A stretch of DNA of 64,000 bases from Pseudomonas japonica (lineage in GTDB: Bacteria > Pseudomonadota > Gammaproteobacteria > Pseudomonadales > Pseudomonadaceae): NCBI RefSeq assembly GCF_013522925.1, contig NZ_JAAMQU010000009.1:62001-126000 (forward strand), in the 5' to 3' direction. The notes under the pieces were generated by a model. That model ran no database searches and was not told where the DNA came from. It saw only the letters and a program-made list of their open reading frames with translations. A program made the position numbers and the translations under genes. Of this stretch, positions 53,303 to 61,318 are shown one piece after another; within the stretch, counting starts at the first letter, position 1, and the number at the start of each line of letters is the position of its first letter.

Positions 53303-55042
53303 ATGAAAATACTGATTCCAGCACTGGTGTCCATGGCCTGGCTTGTTTCCTCAGGGGAAAGTATAGCGGCGGCGGATCTGATTCTGCACAGCGGCAGGGT
53401 ATACACGGCAGAGCCAGGACAAGCGCTGCAACAGGCGGTTGCCATCGAAAACGGCAAGGTGGTAGCGGTGGGCAGCGATAACCAGGTGTTGCGCCTGAAA
53501 GCGGCCCATACCCGGGTGGTGGACCTGCATGGCAAAGTGCTGATGCCCGGGTTTATCGACTCCCATAGCCACACCGTGAAAGGCGGCTTGCAGATGCTGC
53601 AGGCCAATCTGGATGGCGAGTGGGTGCCTGTTGCCGAGTTGGAGAATCGCCTGCAGGGATGGCGCGCCAATGGCAAGGCACAACGTGGCGCTTACCTGAG
53701 CATCGGCGGGCTGCCCTCTACCTACTGGGGTGACATCGCTGCGCTCGAAAACACGTTCAATCGCGGCCAATGGGCCGAACAGCCAATACTGTTACTAGGC
53801 TGGGACCTGCACACTGGCTGGGCCAACCAGGCCATGCTTGCCGCAGCCGGGGTAGACGCCGCCAAAGTCGCCTCACTTCAGGGTGAAGAGAACGCAACCC
53901 TCGGCCGTCACCCCGACGGCACCCCCAATGGCTTTCTGGTAGACAGCGGCCTGTACCCTGTGCAAGCCCTGCTGCCGAGGCCCTCTACCGAGACGCTCAC
54001 CCGAGCAGCGTATGCCGCCCTGCGCTATTACAACAGCCTGGGCATTACCGCCTGGCTGGACCCCCTCGCCAACGAGATCCCGGGCGCGGATATCACAAAC
54101 GCCTCCACGGGCGTGCTGCCGATCTACAAGGCCGTGGCCGAGAAAGGCGACCTCTCGGCCCACGTGGCTGCACTGCTGATGGCCGATTCCAGGGCCACCC
54201 CCAAGGACCTGGACGCGCTGGACCAGGTGCGACAGCAGTTCCTCGGTGTGCCGAACCTCACCCTCCCGGGCATCAAGGTGTTCGCGGACGGCGTGGCAGA
54301 AGTGCCGGCACAGAGCGCCGCCATGCTCGAGCCCTACACCAATTCCCACGCATCCGGCGAGCTGTTGATTGATCCGGGACACTTCGGCGAACTCGTGAGC
54401 GCTGCCGACGCGCGGGGCTGGCTGGTGCACGTGCACGCCATCGGCGACCGCGCCGTACACGAAGCCCTCAATGGGGTGGCGCAGGCGCGCAAGGATCGCA
54501 ACAGCGGCATACCGCATTCCATCACACACTTGCAGATGGTGAACCCCATGGATTTCGACCGCTTCAAGCAGTTGAACGTGATCGCTTCCATGCAGCTGTA
54601 CTGGGCCAGCGCAGATGAGTCGAGCATCGACCTGGTGAAGCCTTATGTGGACGAACAGGTGTTCAAGTACACCTACCCCGCCCATTCCCTGCTCGCGCAC
54701 GGCGCTACGTTGGCCGGGGCCAGCGACTGGCCGATCACCACGCCCAATCCCTGGAAAGCAATCTATCAGGCCCTTACCCGCAAGGGCCCCAAGGGCGTGC
54801 TCAATGCCGACGAGGCGGTCGATCGGCAGGTGATGTTCCAGGCCTACACCCTCAACGCCGCGCGGATGATTCGCCTGGAACACAGCATCGGCTCGCTGGC
54901 GCCAGGCAAACAGGCCGACATGGTGCTGCTCGACAGGGACGTGTTCACCGCGCCGCCCGAGGCCCTGCGCGACACCCAGGTGGTGGCGACCTGGTTCGCC
55001 GGGCGCGAAGTGTACCGCCAGCCGCCAGCACGCAAGCCCTGA
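53303..55042 (+). CDS. Secreted amidohydrolase family 3 protein (YtcJ/LAF3-like)
   Basis: 579 residues. The signal peptide MKILIPALVSMAWLVSSG ends near AAAD. The amidohydrolase domain has metal ligands H88 and H90 (FIDSHSHTVKGG), a TIM-barrel segment IKVFADGVAEVPAQ, HVHAIGDRAVHEAL and the late ASDWPITTPNPW. The C-terminal composite-domain strand SLAPGKQADMVLLDRDVF is also present. Such enzymes hydrolyse cyclic or N-acyl amides. The signal places it in the periplasm. GAGG precedes the ATG at 53303, and the frame from 53225 is rejected. It is the first gene of an operon with the acyltransferase and the MHS transporter. Confidence 0.86.
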   Translation: MKILIPALVSMAWLVSSGESIAAADLILHSGRVYTAEPGQALQQAVAIENGKVVAVGSDNQVLRLKAAHTRVVDLHGKVLMPGFIDSHSHTVKGGLQMLQANLDGEWVPVAELENRLQGWRANGKAQRGAYLSIGGLPSTYWGDIAALENTFNRGQWAEQPILLLGWDLHTGWANQAMLAAAGVDAAKVASLQGEENATLGRHPDGTPNGFLVDSGLYPVQALLPRPSTETLTRAAYAALRYYNSLGITAWLDPLANEIPGADITNASTGVLPIYKAVAEKGDLSAHVAALLMADSRATPKDLDALDQVRQQFLGVPNLTLPGIKVFADGVAEVPAQSAAMLEPYTNSHASGELLIDPGHFGELVSAADARGWLVHVHAIGDRAVHEALNGVAQARKDRNSGIPHSITHLQMVNPMDFDRFKQLNVIASMQLYWASADESSIDLVKPYVDEQVFKYTYPAHSLLAHGATLAGASDWPITTPNPWKAIYQALTRKGPKGVLNADEAVDRQVMFQAYTLNAARMIRLEHSIGSLAPGKQADMVLLDRDVFTAPPEALRDTQVVATWFAGREVYRQPPARKP

Positions 55043-55065
55043 TTGAACCCTTCAAGGACCCTCCC

Positions 55066-56145
55066 ATGATTATCCATTCCTTCGTCAGCGATACCCATGA
55101 ACCCTACGAGCGGGGCCGCCAACTGGGTGCCCGGTGGGGCACCCAGATTGGCCGCACGGTAGCGCTCTATCTGGAATTCTTCCCACAGGTGGGCATCGCA
55201 GCCGGGCAAGTCCGGCAAATCGCCGAGGCCAGCCTCGTCGCCCTGGCAGCCTGGTGCCCTGCGCTCGCGCGGGAAATCGAAGGTATGGCGGTAGGTGCCG
55301 GGGTGCCGTTATGGCAGCTGGCCGCGCTCAACAGCCGCACCGAGATCCTCGCAGTGATGCCCGCGCGGCCTGTGGAAGGCGAATGCTCCACGGCAGTTTA
55401 TGCGCCGGCCAACGCCGCCGTGCCGTTGAGTATTCAAACCTGGGACTGGCATGACAGCCTGGTGCCCCATGGCTTGATGTTGCAACTGCATGCCCGGAGT
55501 GGCCTCACCGTCAAGCTGTTCACCGAGTTCGGCATGCTGGGCAAGATTGGTGTCAACAGCGCGGGCCTGGGTGTGCACTTCAATATCCTCCACCATGCAA
55601 GCGATAACGCCCAGGGCGGGGTGCCCGTACATGCCGTGGCCCGGCGGGTGCTGGAGGAAGCCACCAGCGTGGAGCACGCCATCGACCTGATAGGTTCAGC
55701 CTGCGTGAGTGCGTCCACCGTATTGACTGTATTCAGTCATCACCCCGCCGAGCTTCGCGCCGCAAGCATTGAAATGAGCCCTGCCGGCATTGCCGTAGTG
55801 CCGCCTCGCAGTGACGGTTGGGTGCTGCACACCAATCATTTCCTCGACCCGGCCCTGGCCCAGGGTGAGCGCACCGCAGATGTGTCCACTACATATGCGC
55901 GCCACGATCACTTGGCCGCCGTGGCCCCAGACATGGCACGGGAGGCACTGGCTGAACGGGCCGATGCCTTCTGTGGCAGCGAGGGCGACCAGGCGGTGGT
56001 GTGCTTCCACCCGGACCTGTCGCAACCGGCCACCGAGCGTTGGGAAACCTTGCTTACCATCGGCCTGGACACTGCGGGCTGCACCCTTGAGTACGGCGCC
56101 GGTACGCCGATCGCTTTGGCTCGCGACGCGTCGCGACGTTTCTAG
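55066..56145 (+). CDS. C45-type peptidase / acyl-CoA:6-APA acyltransferase family protein
   Basis: 359 residues of the Ntn-hydrolase C45 family. The nucleophile C107 is in GECSTAVYAP, preceded by LAALNSRTEIL and followed by IQTWDWHD and GMLGKIGVNSAGLGVHFNIL, which is the standard family layout. In fungi the family makes penicillin from isopenicillin N; in bacteria its substrates are mostly unknown N-acyl amides. In this family the Cys becomes N-terminal after autoproteolysis (G-C bond), and here the preceding residue is Glu, so processing may differ. It starts 23 bases after the amidohydrolase with AAGGA before the ATG. The likely shared role is hydrolysis of an acylated amine or lactam. Confidence 0.83.
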   Translation: MIIHSFVSDTHEPYERGRQLGARWGTQIGRTVALYLEFFPQVGIAAGQVRQIAEASLVALAAWCPALAREIEGMAVGAGVPLWQLAALNSRTEILAVMPARPVEGECSTAVYAPANAAVPLSIQTWDWHDSLVPHGLMLQLHARSGLTVKLFTEFGMLGKIGVNSAGLGVHFNILHHASDNAQGGVPVHAVARRVLEEATSVEHAIDLIGSACVSASTVLTVFSHHPAELRAASIEMSPAGIAVVPPRSDGWVLHTNHFLDPALAQGERTADVSTTYARHDHLAAVAPDMAREALAERADAFCGSEGDQAVVCFHPDLSQPATERWETLLTIGLDTAGCTLEYGAGTPIALARDASRRF

Positions 56146-56224
56146 CTGTCGTCCACTCCGACCGCAACTGTTCAAAGGCAGCGGTCACTCACCTTCATCG
56201 CCACAAAAACAAGAGCAAAACCTG

Positions 56225-57556
56225 ATGAACAATTACCCTGCTGTACAGCCCGACTGGCGCGCTGCGTTGAAGACGTTTGCGGTATCGGGCATGGGCACGG
56301 CGCTGGAGTTCTATGACTTCGTGATCTACGGCTACGCCGCCGCGCTGGTGTTTCCGAAGCTGTTCTTTCCTGACCTGGATCGCCTTACCGCCGTGCTTGT
56401 GGCGTTCGCGGCCTTCGGGGCCGGGTTCCTGGCCCGTCCGCTGGGCGGCGTGGTGTTCGGTCATATGGGGGATCGCCATGGGCGGCAAAAGGCATTGGTC
56501 GTCACCCTCTTGCTGATGGGCCTGAGTACCCTGCTGATCGGTTTTCTTCCCACCTACGCGACGCTAGGCGCGGCGGCGCCGATACTGCTAGTGGCGCTAC
56601 GCCTGGTGCAAGGCTTTGCGGCCGGTGGCGAATGGGGCGGCGCGGCGCTGTTCGGTATCGAAGCAGCACCGCGTGGCCGGCGGGGGTTGTGGGGCAGCTT
56701 CACCAGTATGGGCATCGGTATCGGCGGCATCCTGGGCTCTGCAGTGTTTGCGCTACTCAGCCTGGCCTTTGACGATAACCTCAGCGGTATCGCCTGGCGC
56801 ATCCCGTTCTGGCTCGGTGGTGTGCTGGTGCTGGTCGGCCTGTATGCGCGCCTCCAGCACGCGCCTCGCGCCGCCCGCCGTCAGCCCACCACCCGGCTAC
56901 CGTTGTTGGGAGCGCTGCGGCAGCGACCACGCGAGCTGCTGCTGTGTACCGGCATTGCCTTCGGCTACATCACCGTTGCGTACATCAGCACCTTCTTCCT
57001 GGCGTATGCCACTGACATCGGCTACACCAGCAGCCAGGCTTTGATGTTCGACTTTGCGTTGTCCATTGCCATCGTGTTGTCCGCACCCCTCTTCGGCCAT
57101 CTTTCCGACCGCCACGGCCGCCGCCCGGTAATGATTTTCGGCGCGGCGATCATGGCCGTGGGGCTGTTCGTATTCTTCCCGCTCCTGGGCACGCACCACC
57201 TGGGGCTGGCGTTGGTAGCCTACCTCCTCGTGGGCCTGTTCATGGGCGCGACCCAGGGGCCGATCCCGGCGTTCCTTGCCGAGCAGTTCCCGCAGGCAAT
57301 GCGCTACTCTGCCATCTCGGCCAGCTATCAGCTGGGTGCGGCCCTGGGCGGCGGTACAGCATCAAGCGCAGCGACCGCAATCCTGATCCTCAGCGGCCAT
57401 CAACCGGTTTATGTAGCCCTGTACGGCGCGGCGGCGATGGCGCTGGTCGCGATCTGTACCCTGGCGCTTCGAGAAACCGCCCACCGGGAAATGGATGAGC
57501 TGGACGAACCTGATAGGGCCTACGGCGGGCAGGTTGAGGCAGCATCAAGGCGGTGA
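56225..57556 (+). CDS. MFS transporter, metabolite:H+ symporter (MHS) family
   Basis: 443 residues with 12 helices and MHS signatures: GMGTALEFYDFVIYGYAAAL in helix 1, FLARPLGGVVFGHMGDRHGR between helices 2 and 3, and VQGFAAGGEWGGAALFGIE. ProP/KgtP-like transporters carry carboxylates, betaines and amino acids with protons. I use the ATG at 56225 (AAGAG upstream) and reject a frame from 55811. It is 79 bases after the C45 gene and would import the substrate or export a product of the two hydrolases. Confidence 0.88.
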   Translation: MNNYPAVQPDWRAALKTFAVSGMGTALEFYDFVIYGYAAALVFPKLFFPDLDRLTAVLVAFAAFGAGFLARPLGGVVFGHMGDRHGRQKALVVTLLLMGLSTLLIGFLPTYATLGAAAPILLVALRLVQGFAAGGEWGGAALFGIEAAPRGRRGLWGSFTSMGIGIGGILGSAVFALLSLAFDDNLSGIAWRIPFWLGGVLVLVGLYARLQHAPRAARRQPTTRLPLLGALRQRPRELLLCTGIAFGYITVAYISTFFLAYATDIGYTSSQALMFDFALSIAIVLSAPLFGHLSDRHGRRPVMIFGAAIMAVGLFVFFPLLGTHHLGLALVAYLLVGLFMGATQGPIPAFLAEQFPQAMRYSAISASYQLGAALGGGTASSAATAILILSGHQPVYVALYGAAAMALVAICTLALRETAHREMDELDEPDRAYGGQVEAASRR

Positions 57557-57592
57557 GCCTCCGGCGAACATCACCATGAATGTGAAGCTGGG

Positions 57593-57818
57593 CTAGTGGG
57601 GCCGTACCTTGAAGCGCGCCATGGTGAACGCATCGACGAACTCACCGTCGCGCACCGCATAGTGGCGTAGCCGCCCTTCGGTTCCTTTGCTGAAGGGCAC
57701 CGCGCCGTCAAATCACAACCCACTGAGCTGCTGCCACATCGCCCTCGTCCTGCCCGCGGTGTACTCGCCGCAACATGACCAAGGTATGTGGCGCCAGGGT
57801 GTAGTAACCCAAACGCCG
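57593..57818 (-). pseudogene. GNAT acetyltransferase remnants (two degenerate fragments)
   Basis: On the minus strand a 38-codon piece ending at the TAG at 57593 reads KGTEGRLRHYAVRDGEFVDA and then MARFKVRPH, which is the closing part of RimJ/RimL-like GNAT enzymes. In another frame, 57818-57708 reads RRLGYYTLAPHTLVMLRR before a TGA, resembling the middle of toxin-type GNAT proteins. Neither has a start codon context, and the two overlap by two or three bases in different frames. This indicates decay or chimeric remnants, with no intact gene between the MHS transporter and the nitrilase gene. Identification is by eye and modest. Confidence 0.4.
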
Positions 57819-57853
57819 TCAGGCTAGCATCCACGGCTTTTGCGGAGCTCGTG

Positions 57854-58675
57854 ATGCCGATACCTGTTCTGGCCGCCGCCCAATGCGCGATACGTGATGG
57901 AGATCTCGAAGGCAATGTGGCGCTGCACTTGCAGTTCATGCAGCGCGCAGCCGAACTGGGCGTAGGGTTGCTGCTGTTCCCCGAGCTGTCTCTCACCGGC
58001 TATGAGCCTTCGATCGCCAGCGCGCTGGCTCTACCCTTGGCCACTCCGCTGCTCGCACCGCTGCAAGCGCTCGCGCAGCAGGCGGGCATGACCACGATCG
58101 TCGGCTTGCCGCTGCGTGTACCTGGGCGGGCGAAGCCGCAGATCGCAGCCTGTACCCTTCACCCGGATGGATCGGTCACTGCTTATACCAAGCAGTATTT
58201 GCATGCTGGAGAAGACCAGTTCTTCTCTGCGGGAAATGGCGGCGAGCTGTTATCCATTTCGGGCCAGCCTATCGCCTTGTCTGTGTGTGCCGATTTTGCC
58301 GAGCCAGAGCATGCGGCTAATGCAGCGAGTGCAGGCGCCGATGTGTATGCGGCCAGCGTACTTATTGGAGAGCCGGGTTATCCCTACGACAGCGCGATAC
58401 TGCAAGGCTACGCGCAGCGGCATGGCATGGCCGTCCTCATGGCCAACCATGGCGGGCCGACGGGAGGCTGGGCGGCGGCCGGGCGAAGCGCGTTCTGGGA
58501 TGAACTGGGCCAGTGTGTGGCTTCTACCGAGGGCGCAGGCAATCGGTTGCTGGTGATTTCCAGAGGGCTGAAGGGCTGGAGCGGCGTGTCCATTCCCGGG
58601 CCAGACGCCGGATGGCCGGCCCCGCCGCTTCCTACAAAGGTCCGCTGTCGCCGCCAGAACAGTGTTGTTCCATGA
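57854..58675 (+). CDS. Carbon-nitrogen hydrolase (nitrilase superfamily)
   Basis: 273 residues with the E-K-C triad: E44 in LLFPELSLTGYE, K113 in YTKQYLHAGED and C145 in LSVCADFAEPEH. Other family positions such as MVLANHGGPTGG-like LMANHGGPTGGW are also visible. Such enzymes hydrolyse amides, N-carbamoyl compounds or nitriles. The ATG at 57854 follows GGAG. The C-terminus after residue 245 (proline-rich, ending RRQNSVVP) looks unlike the family and may be extended by read-in sequence. Its neighbours are other amide-cleaving enzymes, which suggests a shared nitrogen-compound theme. Confidence 0.83.
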   Translation: MPIPVLAAAQCAIRDGDLEGNVALHLQFMQRAAELGVGLLLFPELSLTGYEPSIASALALPLATPLLAPLQALAQQAGMTTIVGLPLRVPGRAKPQIAACTLHPDGSVTAYTKQYLHAGEDQFFSAGNGGELLSISGQPIALSVCADFAEPEHAANAASAGADVYAASVLIGEPGYPYDSAILQGYAQRHGMAVLMANHGGPTGGWAAAGRSAFWDELGQCVASTEGAGNRLLVISRGLKGWSGVSIPGPDAGWPAPPLPTKVRCRRQNSVVP

Positions 58676-58699
58676 GAGTGCGGCGAAGCCCACCAACAA

Positions 58700-59119
58700 T
58701 TAAGCCTTCTTCTCCACGTTGACCATCCAGGGCACGCCGAAGCGGTCGGTGAGCATGCCGAAGCCTTGGGCCCAGAAGGTTTCGCCAAAGGGCACGCGCA
58801 CGCTGCCGCCATCGCTCAGGCCATCGAACCAGGCTTTGCCCTGCTCCAGGTTTTCGCTCACAAGGGAAAGCGCGTAGCCCGAATGGGCCTTCTGGTCGGC
58901 GCTGGGGTCGTCACTCATCATGAGCTGGCTGGCGCCAATCAACAGGTTGGCGTGCATGATGCCGTCGGGTGGCGCGGCGGGGCAGTCGGAGCCGGCCGAA
59001 GGCTCTGGCGCTTCGGCGAAGGTCATCTTGAACTGCACCTCGGCACCCAGTGTTTCGCAGTAGAAATCCATGGCTTGCTGGCAGGTGCCAGCAAAGAACA
59101 GGTAGGGCTGAACGTTCAT
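58700..59119 (-). CDS. VOC / PhnB-like glyoxalase-fold protein
   Basis: 139 residues with the PhnB (3-demethylubiquinone methyltransferase-like) VOC pattern: NVQPYLFFAGTCQQAMDFY at the start, MHANLLIGASQLMMSDDP in the middle and FWAQGFGMLTDRFGVPWMVN near the end. The fold binds metals or small molecules, with function undefined. An ATG at 59119 and a GTG at 59122 are both possible starts, with GGGAG upstream. Confidence 0.85.
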   Translation of the reverse strand: MNVQPYLFFAGTCQQAMDFYCETLGAEVQFKMTFAEAPEPSAGSDCPAAPPDGIMHANLLIGASQLMMSDDPSADQKAHSGYALSLVSENLEQGKAWFDGLSDGGSVRVPFGETFWAQGFGMLTDRFGVPWMVNVEKKA

Positions 59120-59177
59120 CACGTTGCGCTCCCGGCAGTGGCGACACGAGATGCGCCGCCCACGGAGAGTCTAGGCC

Positions 59178-60497
59178 TCAACGGCCCAGGCGGGTGGCGA
59201 ACTGCTCCACGGCGCTGACCACTTTCTGCGCGCCATCCTGGATTTCCACGATCACCGAGCCCGCCTGGCTGGCCAGGTCCAGGCCATCCTCTGCTTGCTT
59301 GCGGCCAGTGCCGATCACCGTTACCGCTTCGGAGGCCAGGCGCTGGTTTTGCTGAACCACGCCAGCGATCTCCGCAGTGGCCGTGGTGGTACGCGAGGCC
59401 AGCTGGCGCACTTCATCGGCCACTACCGCAAAGCCCCTGCCCTGCTCGCCCGCCCGAGCGGCTTCGATGGCGGCGTTCAAGGCCAGCAGGTTGGTTTGCT
59501 CGGCAATGCTGCTGATGGTCTTGATGATGGTCGTGATGATCTGACTTTGCTGGTCGAGTGCTTCGATCCCTTCGGCGGCATCCTGCATATGGCGGGCGAG
59601 CCCGCGCATCACGGACACCGTTTGCTGTACCACTTCCGCGCCGCGCTGAGCGGTGGTATCGGTTTGCACCGAGGTGGAATAGGCGATGGTGGCGGCTTCG
59701 GCCACGGCCATTTCCTGCTTGACCTGATCGGTGATCACGGTTGCGAACTTCACCACCTTCACCAGCCGGTTGCTGGCATCGAACACCGGGTTATACGACG
59801 CCTCCAGCCATACGGTACGGCCGCCGGCATCGATGCGCTTGAACCGGCTGGCCACGAACTCACCCTTGCGCAGCCGCTCCCAGAACGCCGCGTACTCTTG
59901 CGAAGCAGCTTCTTCGGGCGTGCAGAACTGGCGGTGGTGCTTGCCCTTGATCTGTTCCAGGCGAAAACCCATGGCCTGCAGAAAACGATCGTTGGCAACC
60001 AGTACGTGCCCCTGTAGGTCGAATTCGATCACTGCCGTGGAGCGTTGCAACGCCTTGATCATGCCCTCCTGCTCCCGCGAGGTTTCAATGGTGCGGGTAA
60101 GGTCGCTGGCATAGATCACAAACGAACTGAGTTTGCCCTCTACCGTGCGGATCGGGTGAAGCAGTATTCGCAGCCAGGCTTCGCGGCCATCCTTGCGCAG
60201 CAGGCGCAGGGCGCCGCTGAAATTTCCGCCCTGCTGCAAGGCAGCCCACACCCTACGGTGGAAGTTGTCCTGGCGCACGTCCTCAGGTACCAGCTCCGAC
60301 AGCAGCCGGCCCTGCAGCTCACTATTGAGGTGCAACATCTCCCGCTCGAAGTTGGCGTTCACATGCTCTACCCGTCCGGCGGCGTCCAGGCGCATGACAA
60401 TCATGTCCTGATCGAGGCCGGCTCGAATCTGTTCAACGGTTGCCAATTCATCGCGAAGGGCAGCCAGTTCAGCTTTGTTCTGCTTATTGAAGAGCAT
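59178..60497 (-). CDS. Cytoplasmic PAS-PAS methyl-accepting chemotaxis transducer (BdlA-like)
   Basis: 439 residues without membrane segments. Two PAS domains lie at about 20-130 ([16 protein letters not shown]) and 140-260 ([20 protein letters not shown], then [16 protein letters not shown]). A signalling domain follows with the near-invariant tip [22 protein letters not shown]. This is the BdlA/Aer-like layout seen in pseudomonads, where BdlA promotes biofilm dispersal after proteolytic cleavage. The ATG at 60497 has AGGTG before it; the frame to 60593 is rejected. The PAS domains could bind flavin or haem, which I cannot tell. The gap to the DUF2790 gene is 339 bases. Confidence 0.88.
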   Translation of the reverse strand: MLFNKQNKAELAALRDELATVEQIRAGLDQDMIVMRLDAAGRVEHVNANFEREMLHLNSELQGRLLSELVPEDVRQDNFHRRVWAALQQGGNFSGALRLLRKDGREAWLRILLHPIRTVEGKLSSFVIYASDLTRTIETSREQEGMIKALQRSTAVIEFDLQGHVLVANDRFLQAMGFRLEQIKGKHHRQFCTPEEAASQEYAAFWERLRKGEFVASRFKRIDAGGRTVWLEASYNPVFDASNRLVKVVKFATVITDQVKQEMAVAEAATIAYSTSVQTDTTAQRGAEVVQQTVSVMRGLARHMQDAAEGIEALDQQSQIITTIIKTISSIAEQTNLLALNAAIEAARAGEQGRGFAVVADEVRQLASRTTTATAEIAGVVQQNQRLASEAVTVIGTGRKQAEDGLDLASQAGSVIVEIQDGAQKVVSAVEQFATRLGR

Positions 60498-60569
60498 GTA
60501 TGCACCTATACGGAGCGGGAAGGAGATGACAGATAGCCATCGGCCGAAATCCTGTACACATGAGCGCAT

Positions 60570-60734
60570 TTGTACAATTCCGACCAGTGGCATTATGATA
60601 GCAATCTACTTTGTATCCGAATAGATATATGTCCCTATCAGCCCGATAGCGTGGGGTGAAAGCGGATCCACATTCCACAAAAGGCGAGCCTGATGGCACA
60701 TCAGGAGACGATACGCCAATGGTGTTTTGTACAA
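60570..60734. promoter_or_regulatory. Upstream region of the PAS-PAS transducer with repeated TTGTACAA palindromes
   Basis: The 339-base gap 60498-60836 contains no gene I can support. TTGTACAA occurs at 60570-60577 and again at 60727-60734, and a related TGTACA sits at 60553-60558. Repeated 8-bp palindromes in a promoter region suggest sites for one dimeric regulator, but their number alone is not proof. Confidence 0.3.
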
Positions 60735-60776
60735 GATAGGTGCCTTGCCAGGCGCTGACGTTTGCCTAGAAAAGCA

Positions 60777-60801
60777 AAAGCCCCGAACGGGTCGGGGCTT
60801 T
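60777..60801 (-). terminator. Rho-independent terminator after the DUF2790 gene
   Basis: A perfect ten-base stem, AAAGCCCCGA (60777-60786) with TCGGGGCTTT (60792-60801), and a five-base loop lie 35 bases beyond the DUF2790 stop. The A/T ends allow termination from either side; A-rich sequence follows in the leftward direction as a U-tract in the RNA. Confidence 0.85.
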
Positions 60802-60836
60802 GGGGATGCTGCTTGGGGCGCACTGAGCGCTTGGGT

Positions 60837-61112
60837 TTACCCATTGGCGTTATCGTCGTAACCGCCCTGCTGCAGGAACTGCACTTTATGCACTTGGCCG
60901 TGGCTGTCCTGGTACACCATGGTCACAGGGACAACGCCGCTTTTGTTGCTCACGTCGGTTTCCGAGATCACCTTCTGAACATCCAGCTTCATCCCGTACT
61001 GGTAAGTCTCCACGGGAAGGTTACCGGCGACACTACGGTCCGATCCGTCCTGAGCGAAGGCACCGGTGGTAACGACTGCGGCAAGGGCGGCGATGGCGAA
61101 AGTCTTTTTCAT
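60837..61112 (-). CDS. Secreted DUF2790 protein
   Basis: 91 residues. The signal peptide MKKTFAIAALAAVVTTGAFA is followed by a mature part with the DUF2790 pattern YQYGMKLDVQKVIS, then VVPVTMVYQDSHGQVHKVQF. The family is found almost only in Pseudomonas; members are small periplasmic proteins of unknown role and often respond to metals or stress. It has its own terminator and is divergent from the second autotransporter. Confidence 0.88.
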   Translation of the reverse strand: MKKTFAIAALAAVVTTGAFAQDGSDRSVAGNLPVETYQYGMKLDVQKVISETDVSNKSGVVPVTMVYQDSHGQVHKVQFLQQGGYDDNANG

Positions 61113-61318
61113 GATTCAATTCCTCTAAGTGATAACGGTGTGGTTTGGCTGTGGGTTCAGTAAACCGCGCCTAACCGTTCCTGGAGAAATTGAACACGTC
61201 ACTGGCGTAAATCATCGAAGTCGATAGTACCTTTGAGGTACCGCGTGGTCTGTCGGCGTTGACTTCCGGCACACGCTGGCTATACCCAGAACTTACACCT
61301 CTCGCTCAGGGTACTCTC

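Noticed and set aside
57571..57996. A 141-codon minus-strand open frame across the gap before the nitrilase gene
   Set aside because: This frame is Ser/Arg-rich noise antisense to the nitrilase start. The GNAT-like fragments lie in the other two frames.
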